From positions 1 to 61,935 of the forward strand of contig CASERY010000145.1 of the NCBI GenBank assembly GCA_949290385.1: 61,935 nucleotides of DNA, read 5' to 3'. Each line of letters opens with the position of its first letter. Position 1 is the stretch's first letter. This document shows positions 47,975 to 58,778 of the stretch, in pieces. The translations under genes were made by a program, and so were the position numbers. The DNA comes from an uncultured bacterium. Its GTDB lineage: Bacteria; Verrucomicrobiota; Lentisphaeria; Victivallales; UBA1829. Under the pieces are notes generated by a model that searched no databases, was not told where the DNA came from, and was given only the letters and a program-made list of their open reading frames with translations.

Positions 47975-48940
47975 ATGATTGAGATAGAAAATTTGTCCAA
48001 AAACTATGGAATTAAAAAAGTGCTGGACAGCCTGACTCTCCATGTCAGGAAAGGCGACGTTCTTGGATTCATCGGCCCCAATGGAGCGGGTAAAACCACC
48101 ACGATGAAAATGATCTGTGGAGTCATGCCTGTCTATTCCGGCAGGATTGTACTGAATGGCTTCGACGTCATGGAAAATCCTATTCAGGCAAAGGAAATAA
48201 CTGGATATCTGCCGGAAAATGCCCCTCTTTATCCGAATATGACTGTAAGAAGTTTTTTGAAATATGCCGGACGCATGCATGGTATATCCGGCAGGGATCT
48301 TCCGAAAAAGCTGGAACTCGCAGTACACCGTTGTGCTCTTACGCAGGTTATGGATGAAGAAATTGATTCTCTTTCCAAAGGGTATAAAAGACGCGTATGC
48401 CTTGCGCAGGCGATTATTCATGAGCCCCAGATTCTGGTCATGGATGAACCTACGGATGGCTTGGATCCCAATCAGAAAAGAGAAATTCGCAATCTAATCA
48501 ATATTCTCAGAAATGATACGGCTATTATCATATCAACCCATATTCTGGAAGAAGTTGAAGCGGTATGCAACCGAGTGGCGTTGCTTTGCCGCGGGAAAAA
48601 AATTTTTGATGGCAGTACGAATGAATTTGAAAAACTATCGGGACAAATCGGTACTGTTTCTGTATCCGTTGCGCCTGAAAGCTGGGAAAAGGCATCCGGC
48701 TGTTTTTCAAAAGATTTCGGCTGGACGTTGAAGATTACCGGTACGGAGTTTCGCTTCTGCTGCAATTTGAATCAAGAGAAAACAGATGAACTTATTGCCC
48801 GTATTCAAACACTTGCTGAAGCAGAAAACATTCATTTCAGCAGACAGCCGCAGACAGTCCCTGCAAAACTGGATGATATTTTTGCAGAACTCACAGGTGC
48901 AGACAATTCTCATGAGGGAAGGACGGAACCCATAAGATGA
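47975..48940 (+). CDS. ABC transporter ATP-binding protein (ABC-2/Gld type)
   Basis: A 321-residue ATPase. Walker A is GPNGAGKTTTMKM, the signature LSKGYKRRVCLAQAI, Walker B LVMDEPTDGLDP, and the H-loop is STHILEEVE. A C-terminal extension of about 110 residues follows, as in GldA/NosF-type exporters. It drives the flanking permeases. Its stop codon overlaps the next start (ATGA at 48937-48940), so it is translationally coupled. It has no UAG and ends on TGA. Confidence 0.95.
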   Translation: MIEIENLSKNYGIKKVLDSLTLHVRKGDVLGFIGPNGAGKTTTMKMICGVMPVYSGRIVLNGFDVMENPIQAKEITGYLPENAPLYPNMTVRSFLKYAGRMHGISGRDLPKKLELAVHRCALTQVMDEEIDSLSKGYKRRVCLAQAIIHEPQILVMDEPTDGLDPNQKREIRNLINILRNDTAIIISTHILEEVEAVCNRVALLCRGKKIFDGSTNEFEKLSGQIGTVSVSVAPESWEKASGCFSKDFGWTLKITGTEFRFCCNLNQEKTDELIARIQTLAEAENIHFSRQPQTVPAKLDDIFAELTGADNSHEGRTEPIR

Positions 48941-51588
48941 AAAAGATTTTATTTATAGCTCAACGGGAATTCCTGTCACTCCTGGCAGCACCAACTGCCT
49001 GGATTTTTTTGATCATCTACCTTGTTCTCTGCGGACTTGTTTCCTTTGTCTTCAGCGATATAATTTCTATGGGCCAGGCGGAACTTTCACCTTTTTTCGG
49101 ATGGATGCCCTGGATCTTCATGGTGGTGATTCCAGCGCTGGGAATGCCTCTCTGGTCGGAAGAACGCAAATCAGGAACTTTTGAACTGGCACTTTCCTAT
49201 CCTGCAAACATTGTACAATTTGTTCTGGGAAAATATCTTGCCGGTCTTGCCGTGCTTTTGATTGCACTGTTTCTTACGGCGGGCATACCTGTCACAATTA
49301 TACTGCTGGGAGAACCAGACATGGGCGCTGTCTTCTGCGGCTATGCCGGGGCCTTTCTTATTGGTGCGGTATTCCTGTCAGTATCGTGTTTTTGTTCGGC
49401 TGTTTCAAAGAGCCAGACAGCAAGCTATCTACTCTCACTCTTTATCTGTGCTGCACTTGTCTTTTCAGGATGGGACCGAGTCAGTGAAATGATGAGTCTT
49501 TATCTGGCCCCGTTTATCTGCCGCCTGCTTTCCTATTGTGCTGTGATTCCGCATTATCAGGCATTCCAGAGGGGAATTCTTGACTCATCAGAAGTTCTTT
49601 ATGCCTTGGCCATGACGGCACTTTTCCTTTTCTGCACCAGGTCCGTTCTGCTTTTTTCAGCATCAGGATCAGGCAGTATTTTCAACCGGGGAACCCTTTC
49701 AGACCGTTACACACTGAAAAAAATCGGAAAGGTCCTTGTTTCAATTCTTCTAGCTATCTACAGCTTTTTCTGTATTACTTATTTTACCGGCACCTTTCAT
49801 TTTATGTTGGACTGCACTGAAGACAAGGCTTATTCTCTTTCTGCTCTGTCCAAAGCAATTGCCGCAGATCTGGAAAAACCTGTTGTTATTCGTTTTTATA
49901 CCAGTCCGGCTGGTGGAAACATGCCCAAAGAATATCAGCTGTATTCATCCCGCATTGAATGGCTTTTAAAGGAATTCGCAGATGCATCCAATGGCAAGCT
50001 CGAATTGCAGATTATTCAGCCTGAAAGTGATTCGCTCGACGAAGAAGCCGCTTTTGCAGAAGGTGTTCGGCAGGTGCAGAATCCCAATGGGGATCGTTTC
50101 TTTCTTGGAATATCCGTATCCTGTTATGCCAAAACTGCAGCGATTCCGTTTCTGTCTCCAAGGCAGGAGAATCTGTTGGAATATGAACTTGTCAGAGCTG
50201 TTTTAAATGCTACTGGTGGAGAAAAAAAGATTGTTGGTGTTCTCAGTGCATTTCCTGTTCTTGGACAAAAAGCAAATCCGACCGAAAACCAGAAAGCTGC
50301 CGCTCGATGGACCTTTCTAGAAGAAGCGTCCAAGGACTATTATTTCCTTGAACTGCCTTTTGATATAGCAGAAATTCCGAGTGAACTTTCTGCACTGCTC
50401 ATCTTCCATCCGGCTGGAATTTCCAGTAAAACCCTTTATGCTGTAGACCAGTATCTTTTGCGGGGCGGGAATATCGGCATTTTCCTGGATCCAGACTCAG
50501 CCTATGCAAGAGCGAATATTGCCAGAGACTATTCCATGCTGAACAAACAGACTTCGGATCTGGGACCTCTTCCCGAGGCCTGGGGCATTCAGTATGATCC
50601 CAATGTACTTGCGGCAGATATGATCTTCAAACTGGACAGAATTGCACGCAATGGAACACGGCAAGTGATTCCTACTGTTCTGAATATCGGGCCTCAGGGA
50701 ATCAACCGGAATCTGCCATTTTTGCAAGCACTCTCTGCAATGCGTATGAATTTCACAGGAGCATTTCCTCTGAAGGAACAGAAGCCTGACCTTGTTTATG
50801 AGCAACTCCTCCATACGACAGAACAAGCTGAACTTGTATCAGTCAACGATATGCCGGAAAAAATTTTTGCAGAATACCAGAGCAAAAAGGCAGGAGATCC
50901 GACGGTAAAAGAATATCCATTAGCCTGGAGAATCTCCGGTCTTTTTCCATCTGCCTATCCTTCAGGATCTCCGGATGCTGCCGGGCATTATACATACCCG
51001 CACCTGGCAAAAGCAGAAAAAAGCGGACAGGTCTTTCTGCTGGGAGATACCGATATGCTCTTTCATGATGCCATTGTCCAGCCTTTTACGGACGAGTTCA
51101 ATCAAGTTGAAGTCATTCGGATCAATGACAACCTGACTTTCTTCCAGAATATCATGGAAGAACTGACTCATTCTCCACAGCTGGCAGTGCTCCGAAGCCG
51201 TATTCCGATGAACCGCCCGTTGACGAAGGTCAATGAAAGTAAGCTGAAGGCTGATTTGAAATATAAAGATCAGATTCTTGCGCTTGGAAGCGATTTCAGC
51301 CGTATGCAGAAACAGGTTGAAATCCTTAATAAATATCTTGTAGCTATGGGCGGAGAATAGAATCTTACTCCAGAACAGCAGAAGATACTCAAGACATTCA
51401 ATAAAAAACGACAGGATTTTATCCGTGCCGGCAAAGAAATCCGCATGCAGTTAAAAACTGAATTGGATTCTTTAAACAACCAGGTCCGGAAAATCAATAT
51501 TGTCTATATTCCTTTGTGCGTTGCCCTGATCGGGATCTTGTGGTCTGTCAGCAGACGCATATCCTGGAAAAGGAGGAAAAACTCATGA
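48937..51588 (+). CDS. ABC permease fused to a GldG-type domain, one UAG
   Basis: An 883-residue protein. The first 250 residues are an ABC-2 permease (AQREFLSLLAAPTAWIFLIIY, then SEERKSGTFELALSYPANIVQ). A further helix leads into a large periplasmic GldG-like domain (KPVVIRFYTSPAGG, then IEWLLKEFADASNGKLELQ, and RGGNIGIFLDPDS). Codon 808 (51358-51360) is TAG near the end (LVAMGGE-X-NLTPEQQKILKTF). The frame then gives a coiled coil and the final membrane helix (INIVYIPLCVALIGILWSV) that this family needs, ending on TGA at 51588. Without UAG as sense the C-terminal anchor is lost. It overlaps both neighbours by 4 bases. Confidence 0.9.
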
Positions 51589-52772
51589 CAAAAACTCCAT
51601 TGAGCACTTTCAACGCAAACCACACTCTTATTAGAAAAACAATCCGCAAATATCAGGCTGTTTTCTGTCTTGCGGTAGTCACATTGCTGGCTCTCATTGC
51701 ATACGGCTATAATCGGCAGCACTCGTCAGAAAAAAATTCATCCAGATCCATTTCAGCCAAAATGCCGGCATTCAGACCCGCAGATGTGAAAAAAATTGTT
51801 GTTGGGACAGAACTGGATCACCAGACCATTACCATTTTCTTTCAAGATGGACTCTGGCGCGTGGCTGAACGCGGCAACGCACAGGCCGACACATCTTTTA
51901 TCGCCAGTTTTCTGGAGGACCTTTCCAACATCAAACCCCTGAAAGAGATTGATTACATTCCGGAAAGCGATACCCTCCAGTCCCTGAATCTTCTTGATAA
52001 ACAGGTTACCAAGGATGGGAAAAATGTCAATATTCCCGGAATCAAACTGACTCTTTATGATGAAAGTAATCAAATTCTTCTAGATATGACACTTGGAATG
52101 GGGCATATCCGTCCCGGATCTGATCCTGTTGAATATTCTCAGATTGATGGTCGTTATGTCCTGGTAAAGAATGCTGAAGGGACAGATCATCCTCCTGTTT
52201 TCCTGATTGGAGATTCTCTCCAGAACTGTATCCCATCTTAGCAGGTCTGGCTGGAAAAATTAAAAATTTATAAGGTGCAGGAACTTCTGCACATGCGCTA
52301 TTTCAAGTTCCATAAAGATCAAGCTCCGGAAATGGTCTGGTGGGTCTGTTCCAATCCGCAGGACGGCAGTTATTATATGATGTATCCTTAGGGGGAAAAG
52401 CTTTCCATGCAGGAACTCTCCCAAAAGATTCAGGTTCTTGGTGCCCCATTCAGTCTTGATATTGAAATGCCGGACCCGAACGGAGAGAAAATGGTGCCGG
52501 CATTCACAGACGGAATTCAGATTGTTTTAAATAATGGAATGGTCTATTCGTTGAAACTGGTTAAACTTGAAAGTGGCAAGATGCTTGCATCCATGGATAT
52601 ACAATTCTTTCCGAAGGCCATGAAACAACTTTATGGGGAAACCGATGAACAGTTTGAAATAAGAAAAAAACAGCAGACTGAACGTTTTGAATTTGAAAAA
52701 CAGGCATTTCAAGATAAAATATTTATTGTACGCAACGATTTGATTGACCTTCTTGGGTCAATTCCAAAATAA
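51585..52772 (+). CDS. DUF4340 protein of the exporter operon, two UAGs
   Basis: A 395-residue membrane-anchored periplasmic protein. It has an N-terminal helix (AVFCLAVVTLLALIAYGY), then a DUF4340 beta-rich domain (VKKIVVGTELDHQTITIFFQDG, then PLKEIDYIPESD). DUF4340 genes regularly follow GldG-type permeases, as here. Codons 219 (52239-52241) and 269 (52389-52391) are TAG, in CIPS-X-QVWLEKLKIY and MMYP-X-GEKLSMQELS. The sequence between and after them is regular coding sequence with no other stop. It starts at an ATGA overlap with the permease and ends on TAA. Function in transport is unknown. Confidence 0.87.
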
Positions 52773-52822
52773 CAAGATAACCCAGAACTTATTTCTCAGT
52801 ATTTTCATTTCAAGGTCCCATT

Positions 52823-53686
52823 ATGATACAGCAATCTTCCTCTAAAAATCACCCGTTCATCCCTGTGGCACTGACGATTGCCGGTAGTGATTCCGGAGGA
52901 GGCGCAGGAATCCAGGCGGATCTTCGGACCTTTTCTGCCTTCGGGGTTTTTGGAACTTCGGCCATTACCGCACTGACATCCCAGAATCCACAAGGTGTCT
53001 ACAGAGTGGATCCATCTTCTCCGGAATGTGTCAAAGCTCAAATCAATGCGGTTTTTGCGGCATTTCCAGCAGCTTAGCTGAAAACCGGAATGCTTTTTTC
53101 CAGTGAAATTATTGAAGCTGTAGCAGCATCCCTTGAGACGGTAAAAATTCCAGTTGTAGTTGATCCAGTCATGGTGGCCACAAGCGGCGCAAAGTTATTG
53201 CGGGATGATGCTTTGGCGCTTCTCCAGCAAAAAATCTTTCCGCTGGCAGATTGGCTTACCCCGAATATCCCGGAAGCTGAATACCTGACCGGATTAAAAA
53301 TTCACGATGAAGATACATGCTGGGCTGCAGTGAAATCCATTTCAGAAAAATGGCATACATCCGTTATACTCAAAGGAGGACATGCGGAAAATCCCCAAAT
53401 GGCCAACGATTATATCCAGACTGTTTCCGGAAAGCGTTTTCTCCTCAGCGCTGAACGCATCCAGATCCAGCCTTATGCTTCTCACGGAACCGGTTGTACC
53501 CTGAGTGCGGCAATGACCGCATTAATCGCCCTGGGGAAGGATGTTCCGGAGATATTAACTGAGGCAAAAACTTTTGTTCTGGAATCGCTGAGGCAGTCCA
53601 GATTCGCCGGAACTGAAGAAAATCAGATCCATGTCATGTTTCCGCCTCAAAAAACGGAATCTCATGTTGAAATTTTTGAACGGTGA
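52823..53686 (+). CDS. thiD: Hydroxymethylpyrimidine (phosphate) kinase, one UAG
   Basis: A 287-residue ribokinase-fold enzyme that phosphorylates hydroxymethylpyrimidine twice in thiamin synthesis. Motifs are [73 protein letters not shown] and the anion-hole/catalytic [12 protein letters not shown]. Codon 85 (53075-53077) is TAG, in [13 protein letters not shown]. The family consensus has a small residue, mostly Ala, just before [VIL]KTGML, so this is one of the better sites for naming the residue. It ends on TGA, overlapping the amidase GTG start by 4 bases. Confidence 0.93.
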
Positions 53687-54750
53687 AAAACGTGATCCCT
53701 TCTATTTATTCTTTAAAATACGGAATGCTTGCAGCGGTTCTGTGTTGTCTGTTTTTCATCGGACTACTGTATCCTGCGTCAGGATACGCAGCAAGAAAGC
53801 AGACAAAGAGTACCCAAAACACCTCCGCACAAAAAAAGACTGCCAGTCCTCGTCCCATTCGCTATGTGACCATGAATGGCCGAAAATATGTCAACATGCG
53901 CGATGTGGCGGCATACTACAAACTGACATTTGCCTTCAATAAAAAAGGGGCTGTCTTTTATGGAAACAATACTCGGGTAGAGTTCGTATATAATAAACGC
54001 GCTGGAGTCATCAACAAGGTAAATGTTACCTACCTTTTTCCCATGATTGTTAAAAATGGGACTGGATATCTCTCCGAAATTGATTTTCAGACAGTACTGC
54101 AGCCCGTACTTCAGAAAAAACTTCAAAAAAGACATCCTCTCAAAACTATTATGATTGATCCAGGACATGGCGGAAGCGACCCTGGAGCCAAAGGACCTGT
54201 GAAATCTGAGAAGCAGGTCAACCTTGAAATTTCAAAAAAACTGCAGAAGGCATTGGAGGCACTTGGGTTCGAAGTTATCATGACACGAACAGGAGATACA
54301 TTCCCTTCTCTGCAGGATAGATCTAAACTTTGTCAAAAAATCAAGCCGGATCTTTATATCTCCATACATTGCAATTCTTCTGAAAACAAAACGGTGAAAG
54401 GCATTGAGACCTTTTTAATGACTCCCTGCGGCGCCCCCTCTTCCTCTGACTCAAAACCCCAGTTGATAAAGACCGAAGTTAATGAATTCGACCAGAATAG
54501 CTACCGTTTGGCATATGAAGTGCAGAAGGCTCTTATTAAAAATTTCCCAGGCACCTCAGACAGAGGTGTTAAACATGCCCGTTTCTACGTTCTGAAAAAT
54601 GCCACCTGCCCTGCAATCCTTATAGAGACAGGCTTTATATCCAATCCTCAGGAAGGCAAAGAAATGGCGTCTGACCTCTATCAGGTAAAAGTTATGGATG
54701 CCATTTTAAATGGCATGGCGGAATATCTTTCAACAATCAAACGGGATTAA
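53683..54750 (+). CDS. N-acetylmuramoyl-L-alanine amidase (Amidase_3), exported
   Basis: A 355-residue zinc amidase that cuts the peptide from the glycan in peptidoglycan. It starts at GTG 53683, overlapping thiD. Residues 1-35 are a signal/anchor (LAAVLCCLFFIGLLYPASGYA). A basic Thr/Ser/Lys linker and a copper-amine-oxidase-like N-domain (VTMNGRKYVNMRDVAAYYKL) come before the catalytic domain: MIDPGHGGSDPGAKGP, VIMTRTGD, SIHCNSSENKTVKGIETF and the catalytic Glu in ILIETGFISN. It has no UAG and ends on TAA before a strong terminator that closes the operon. Confidence 0.93.
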   Translation: MKNVIPSIYSLKYGMLAAVLCCLFFIGLLYPASGYAARKQTKSTQNTSAQKKTASPRPIRYVTMNGRKYVNMRDVAAYYKLTFAFNKKGAVFYGNNTRVEFVYNKRAGVINKVNVTYLFPMIVKNGTGYLSEIDFQTVLQPVLQKKLQKRHPLKTIMIDPGHGGSDPGAKGPVKSEKQVNLEISKKLQKALEALGFEVIMTRTGDTFPSLQDRSKLCQKIKPDLYISIHCNSSENKTVKGIETFLMTPCGAPSSSDSKPQLIKTEVNEFDQNSYRLAYEVQKALIKNFPGTSDRGVKHARFYVLKNATCPAILIETGFISNPQEGKEMASDLYQVKVMDAILNGMAEYLSTIKRD

Positions 54751-54801
54751 AGGTATTTTATTCTGCGGTATTTTTTTCATTCAGTCATGCAGAATAAATT
54801 C

Positions 54802-54862
54802 AAGAAGCGCCAGAAAAAAATCTGCATTTTGCATTTTTTCTAATTTTTGGGCTTCTTTTTTT
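54802..54862 (+). terminator. Rho-independent terminator of the exporter-thiD-amidase operon
   Basis: Outer arms AAGAAGC/GCTTCTT (54802-54808 with 54851-54857) and inner arms AGAAAAAA/TTTTTTCT are followed by a T-run. A further 10-bp dyad (54757-54766 with 54789-54798, TTTATTCTGC arm) precedes it. The gap from 54863 to 55195 shows nothing I can support. Confidence 0.75.
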
Positions 54863-55195
54863 ATATCTCGGCTGTACCATGCAAAGAAACACTTCAAATT
54901 TTGGAACAGATTAAATTACAGGCTAAGGATGTTTTTTTCTGTCCTTTTGATTTTTCAAAGAATCCGTTATATTATTGTATATCAAAATATGGAAAAATAT
55001 AGATAGTTCCCTCCAATATTAATACTCTTTTATTCAATATATGATCTTTAAGAACCGCTTTATTCAGCGAAGATAGAAAATACCTGGTAGAGCCTTTGTT
55101 TCACTGCTGGTTTGTTTTCAGGCAAAATCTTCATTCAAACATCTTTTCTTTATTTGAGAGAATATTTTCCAAAAGTTTTTCCCTAAAAATTTCTG

Positions 55196-55912
55196 TTAAA
55201 CATGAAAATTCTTGAATACAGCTTCCGCTTCCATAATTTCATCCCGTGCAGGAAGAGGAGTATCTTTCAACTCAAAAGGTATGTTCAGTTTTTCCCATTT
55301 TGAAGCCCCCATTTTATGAAAAGGAAGCAGCTCCACTCTTTCCACACACCGATAAGGCTCAAGGAAGTGGCGGAGATCCTGAAGAAGATTCATTTTTAAA
55401 GTGATTCCAGGAACAAGCACATGGCGGATCCACACACGTTTTGATTTTTTTTCACAATAATCCAAAACTGCCAATTCATGACTGTTCCCCTGCCCTGTAA
55501 GGCTTTTACAAAGATCCGAATCCAACGCTTTAATATCCAGCAAAAGCATATCAGCCGCATCAATGACCGGAGCAGAAACATCCAACGGCAGACTTCCTGC
55601 CGTATCTAATGCTGTATGGAATCCGGCATTCCGGCAGGCATTCAGCAAAGCCAAAGCGAACTCACCCTGAGCTAAAGGCTCTCCGCCGGAAAGAGTCACT
55701 CCTCCAGAAAGGAAATTTCTGCAGGAATTAATTTTCTGCAGAATTTCTTCCACCGTATACTCATTTCCAGCAGAAAATGTCCAGGTATCCGGATTGTGGC
55801 AATAACGACAGCGCAGAGGACAGCCTTGAAAAAAAACAATATATCGGACACCGGGACCATCCACCGTTCCAAAACTCTCAAAAGAATGGATCCGTCCTCT
55901 GCACTGTATCAT
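55196..55912 (-). CDS. pflA: Pyruvate formate-lyase activating enzyme
   Basis: A 238-residue radical-SAM enzyme that installs the glycyl radical on PFL. It begins GRIHSFESFGTVDGPGVRYIVF and has the cluster motif CPLRCRYCHNPDTW (CxxxCxxC), then SGGVTLSGGEPLAQ and LLDIKALD. The C-terminal VELLPFHKMGASKWEKL is also typical. It lies 23 bases after pflB on the minus strand, in the same transcript, under the riboswitch. It has no UAG and ends on TAA. Confidence 0.95.
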   Translation of the reverse strand: MIQCRGRIHSFESFGTVDGPGVRYIVFFQGCPLRCRYCHNPDTWTFSAGNEYTVEEILQKINSCRNFLSGGVTLSGGEPLAQGEFALALLNACRNAGFHTALDTAGSLPLDVSAPVIDAADMLLLDIKALDSDLCKSLTGQGNSHELAVLDYCEKKSKRVWIRHVLVPGITLKMNLLQDLRHFLEPYRCVERVELLPFHKMGASKWEKLNIPFELKDTPLPARDEIMEAEAVFKNFHV

Positions 55913-55935
55913 CTCTTATTCAATCCTTCCCTGCA

Positions 55936-58152
55936 TCAGAATTTTGAATGAAACGTTCTGGTTACTACATCCATTTGCTGTTCACGAGTCAGTTTGATGA
56001 AGTTGACGGCATAGCCGGAAACACGAACCGTCAGCTGTGGATATTTTTCAGGATGATCCATGGCATCCAGCAATGTCTCGCGGTTCAGGACATTTACATT
56101 TAAATGATGTCCGTTTTCTTTAAAATATCCGTCAAGAAGCGTAATTAAATTTGCCTGCTGATCCGCCATGTTCTTACCCAGGGCATCTGGCACAATGGAG
56201 AATGTGTAGCTGATGCCGTCCTCAGAATAGTCATATGGCAGCTTCGCTACGGACTTCAAAGAGGCTACTGCTCCATTGGTATCACGACCATGCATAGGAT
56301 TCGCTCCGGGGGCAAAAGGCTGACCAGCTTTGCGTCCATCGGGCGTGGAAGCGGTTTTTTTGCCATACATGACGTTTGAAGTGATCGTAAGAATAGACAT
56401 GGTGGGTTTTGCTCCGCGGTATGTAATATGCTTTTTAAGCTTATTCATGAAGTCTTCCACAATTTTGACAGCAATCTGGTCAACGCGGTCATCGTTGTTT
56501 CCGTATTTTGGGAAATCGCCTTCCACCTCAAAATCGTATGCCAGTCCCTGCTCATTGCGAAGCGGTTTGACTTTTGCATAGCGAATAGCAGAAAAACTGT
56601 CCGCAAGGACCGAAAGCCCCGCAATACCACCTGCCATCGTCCGCAGGATTTTTTCATCATGGAGAGCCATTTCAATGCGTTCATAGCAATATTTGTCATG
56701 CATATAATGGATGACATTCAAGGTATCCATGTACAGCTTCGCAAGCCATTCGGTTGCCTGGTCATATGCAGCCATGACCTTGTCATAATCCAGAATTTCA
56801 TCGGTAAGGACAGGCATTACCGGTCCCGTCTGTTTGCCTTCATGCATGACATCACGTCCGCCGTTAATTGCAAACATCAATGCTTTTACCAGATTGCATC
56901 TCGCACCAAAGAACTGCATCTGTTTGCCAATGCGCATAGCGGAGACGCAGCAGGCGATTCCGTAGTCATCTCCAAATTTCAAACGCATCAGATCATCATT
57001 TTCATACTGGATTGCAGATGTTTTGATGGAAATTTCAGAACAGAAATGTTTGAAATTTTCGGGGAGTTTTTCACTCCAAAGAACCGTAAGATTGGGTTCC
57101 GGCGCAGGACCAAGATTAATCAAAGTATGGAGAAAACGATAGGCCATCTTGGTAACCATATGCCGTCCATCCTGAGACATGCCGCCAATGGAGGCCGTCA
57201 CCCAGGTTGGATCTCCCGAAAAGATTTCATCATAGGCGGGAACACGCAGGAAACGGACAATACGCAGTTTCATGATGAAATGATCCACCATTTCCTGAAT
57301 TTCAGTTTCCGTATATTTCCCGGACTTCAGATCCCGCTCCTAATAACAGTCCAGAAATGCCGTAATGCGGCCAATGGACATGGCTGCACCATTCTGTTCC
57401 TTAACCGCTGCCAAATATCCGAAATACAGCCATTGAATTGCTTCCTTAACATCCGTTGCGGGTTTGGATATATCAAATCCATACTTGGCAGCCATTTCTT
57501 TCAGTTCGCCAAGCGCCCGGATCTGTTCTGAAAGTTCTTCACGCTCACGGATGATTTCTTCACTCATGTAATCGCTGACACAGTTGGTTTTTGCGATTTT
57601 CTTCTGTTCAATCAGGAAATCGACTCCGTAAAGAGCAACCCGACGGTAGTCGCCAATAATGCGTCCACGGCCGTAAGCATCCGGGAGTCCGGTAATAATA
57701 CCCGCATGACGTGCCAGTTTCATTTCATCGGTATATGCATCAAAAACTCCGTCATTATGAGTCTTGCGGTACTTGAATACATTGGCTACCTGAGGATCCA
57801 TATCACGTCCGTAGACTTCCAGCTGTTTCTGAACCATGCGGAAGCCGCCAAAGGGCATAATGGCGCGTTTAAGAGGCGCGTCTGTCTGCAAACCTACAAT
57901 TTTTTCGAGATCACGGTTGATGTATCCCGCATTATGCGATGTAATGGTAGAAATGGTATGTTCATCAATATCATATACATTTCTACGTTCACGCTCCACC
58001 TTCATCATATCCTGGAGCTGTTTCCAGAGCCTGACGGTAGCTTCCGTGGGGCCCTGCAGAAAAGATTTATCTCCATCATACGGCGTATAATTCCTCTGAA
58101 TGAAATCCCGTACGTTGATTTCCTTCGACCAGTCGCCAGAAATAAAATTCAT
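55936..58152 (-). CDS. pflB: Formate C-acetyltransferase (pyruvate formate-lyase), one UAG
   Basis: A 738-residue glycyl-radical enzyme that splits pyruvate and CoA into acetyl-CoA and formate, central to anaerobic sugar fermentation. The adjacent active-site cysteines are in [11 protein letters not shown], the radical Gly in [10 protein letters not shown] near the C-terminus, and other motifs are [14 protein letters not shown] and [15 protein letters not shown]. Codon 271 (57340-57342) is TAG, in [15 protein letters not shown]. coli has Ile at this place and other PFLs have Ala or Phe, so a charged residue is unlikely. The standard code would cut the enzyme in two. pflA follows. It ends on TGA. 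Confidence 0.96.
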
Positions 58153-58250
58153 TTTGCAAAACCTTTTTTTAAAATGTTTTGTTGATTTATATTACAGCAT
58201 AAATCTTTCTTGTTTCACCGATCAGGCATATTATTCATTCCATTCGGAAA

Positions 58251-58291
58251 AACAAAAAAGCAGTCATATCCTGCGTAAAGGATACAACTGC
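58251..58291 (-). terminator. Riboswitch expression platform: intrinsic terminator before pflB
   Basis: GCAGT-TG-TATCCT pairs with AGGATA-TG-ACTGC (58260-58291), followed on the minus strand by TTTTTTG. Its 5' arm overlaps the CTGGGCAGT end of the aptamer, so aptamer and terminator compete. Confidence 0.85.
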
Positions 58292-58360
58292 CCAGACGGT
58301 CGACATATATGCCAATCTTTTTGCTCCCCTGTGGTAACTCACATAATCCGTCAGTCGCAA
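58286..58360 (-). promoter_or_regulatory. ZTP (pfl-motif) riboswitch controlling pflB-pflA
   Basis: Read on the minus strand, the leader has GACTGACGGA, a TGTG/CACA stem-loop, the conserved GGGGAGC, a spacer and CCGTCTGGGCAGT. These elements in this order are the pfl/ZTP motif, which senses the purine intermediates ZMP/ZTP, a sign of low 10-formyl-tetrahydrofolate. Ligand binding should hold the CTGGGCAGT strand in the aptamer and prevent the overlapping terminator, turning pfl on. The formate made by PFL feeds formyl-folate, which explains the link. Confidence 0.85.
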
Positions 58361-58378
58361 AAAGAAGTATTTCCTTCT

Positions 58379-58409
58379 ATTACATTACAACCGGACGTCA
58401 AAATGTCAA
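58379..58409 (-). promoter_or_regulatory. Possible promoter of the riboswitch-pflBA transcript
   Basis: On the minus strand TTGACA (58404-58409) precedes TGTAAT (58379-58384) at a rather long 19-base spacing. The predicted start lies just before the aptamer, which supports it. Confidence 0.45.
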
Positions 58410-58701
58410 CATAAAAGCTGGAAAATTTTTATAATTTCTTAAAAAGAATCTATTTATTTTTAATTAATTATATGATTTTAAAGAACATTTCTCAAAAAAT
58501 CAATCAATCTGTATCTCTAAATAAAATGCTTTCTTACTTCCGTTGTTTCAAGCATCAACATTCTGCAGCCTAAAACGGATCTCATACTTTACATGAATTG
58601 AATAAATCTTTCTCCATAAGGAAGAGAATCAGATAAAAAACAAAACGCCTTTAATTCTGGAAAACAATCCAGCTGTTTTCAGGGCGATTCCCAAGCAAAA
58701 T

Positions 58702-58739
58702 AAAAAAAAGGACAGTCCAAGTTCTCACCAGGACTGTCC
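58702..58739 (-). terminator. Rho-independent terminator of the YibE/F gene
   Basis: GGACAGTCC (58710-58718) pairs with GGACTGTCC (58731-58739), followed on the minus strand by TTTTTTTT. A second hairpin with a T-run (about 58640-58688, CGCC/GGCG arms) follows in tandem. Confidence 0.85.
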
Positions 58740-58778
58740 AGAAGGGGAAAAAACAGATATGGCTTTTAGAAAACCTTT

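Noticed and set aside
54267..54290. GGTTCGAA-like sequence as part of a tRNA
   Set aside because: It lies inside the amidase coding sequence and no acceptor or anticodon stem can be formed around it; I found no tRNA in the window, so the predicted CUA tRNA must be elsewhere.
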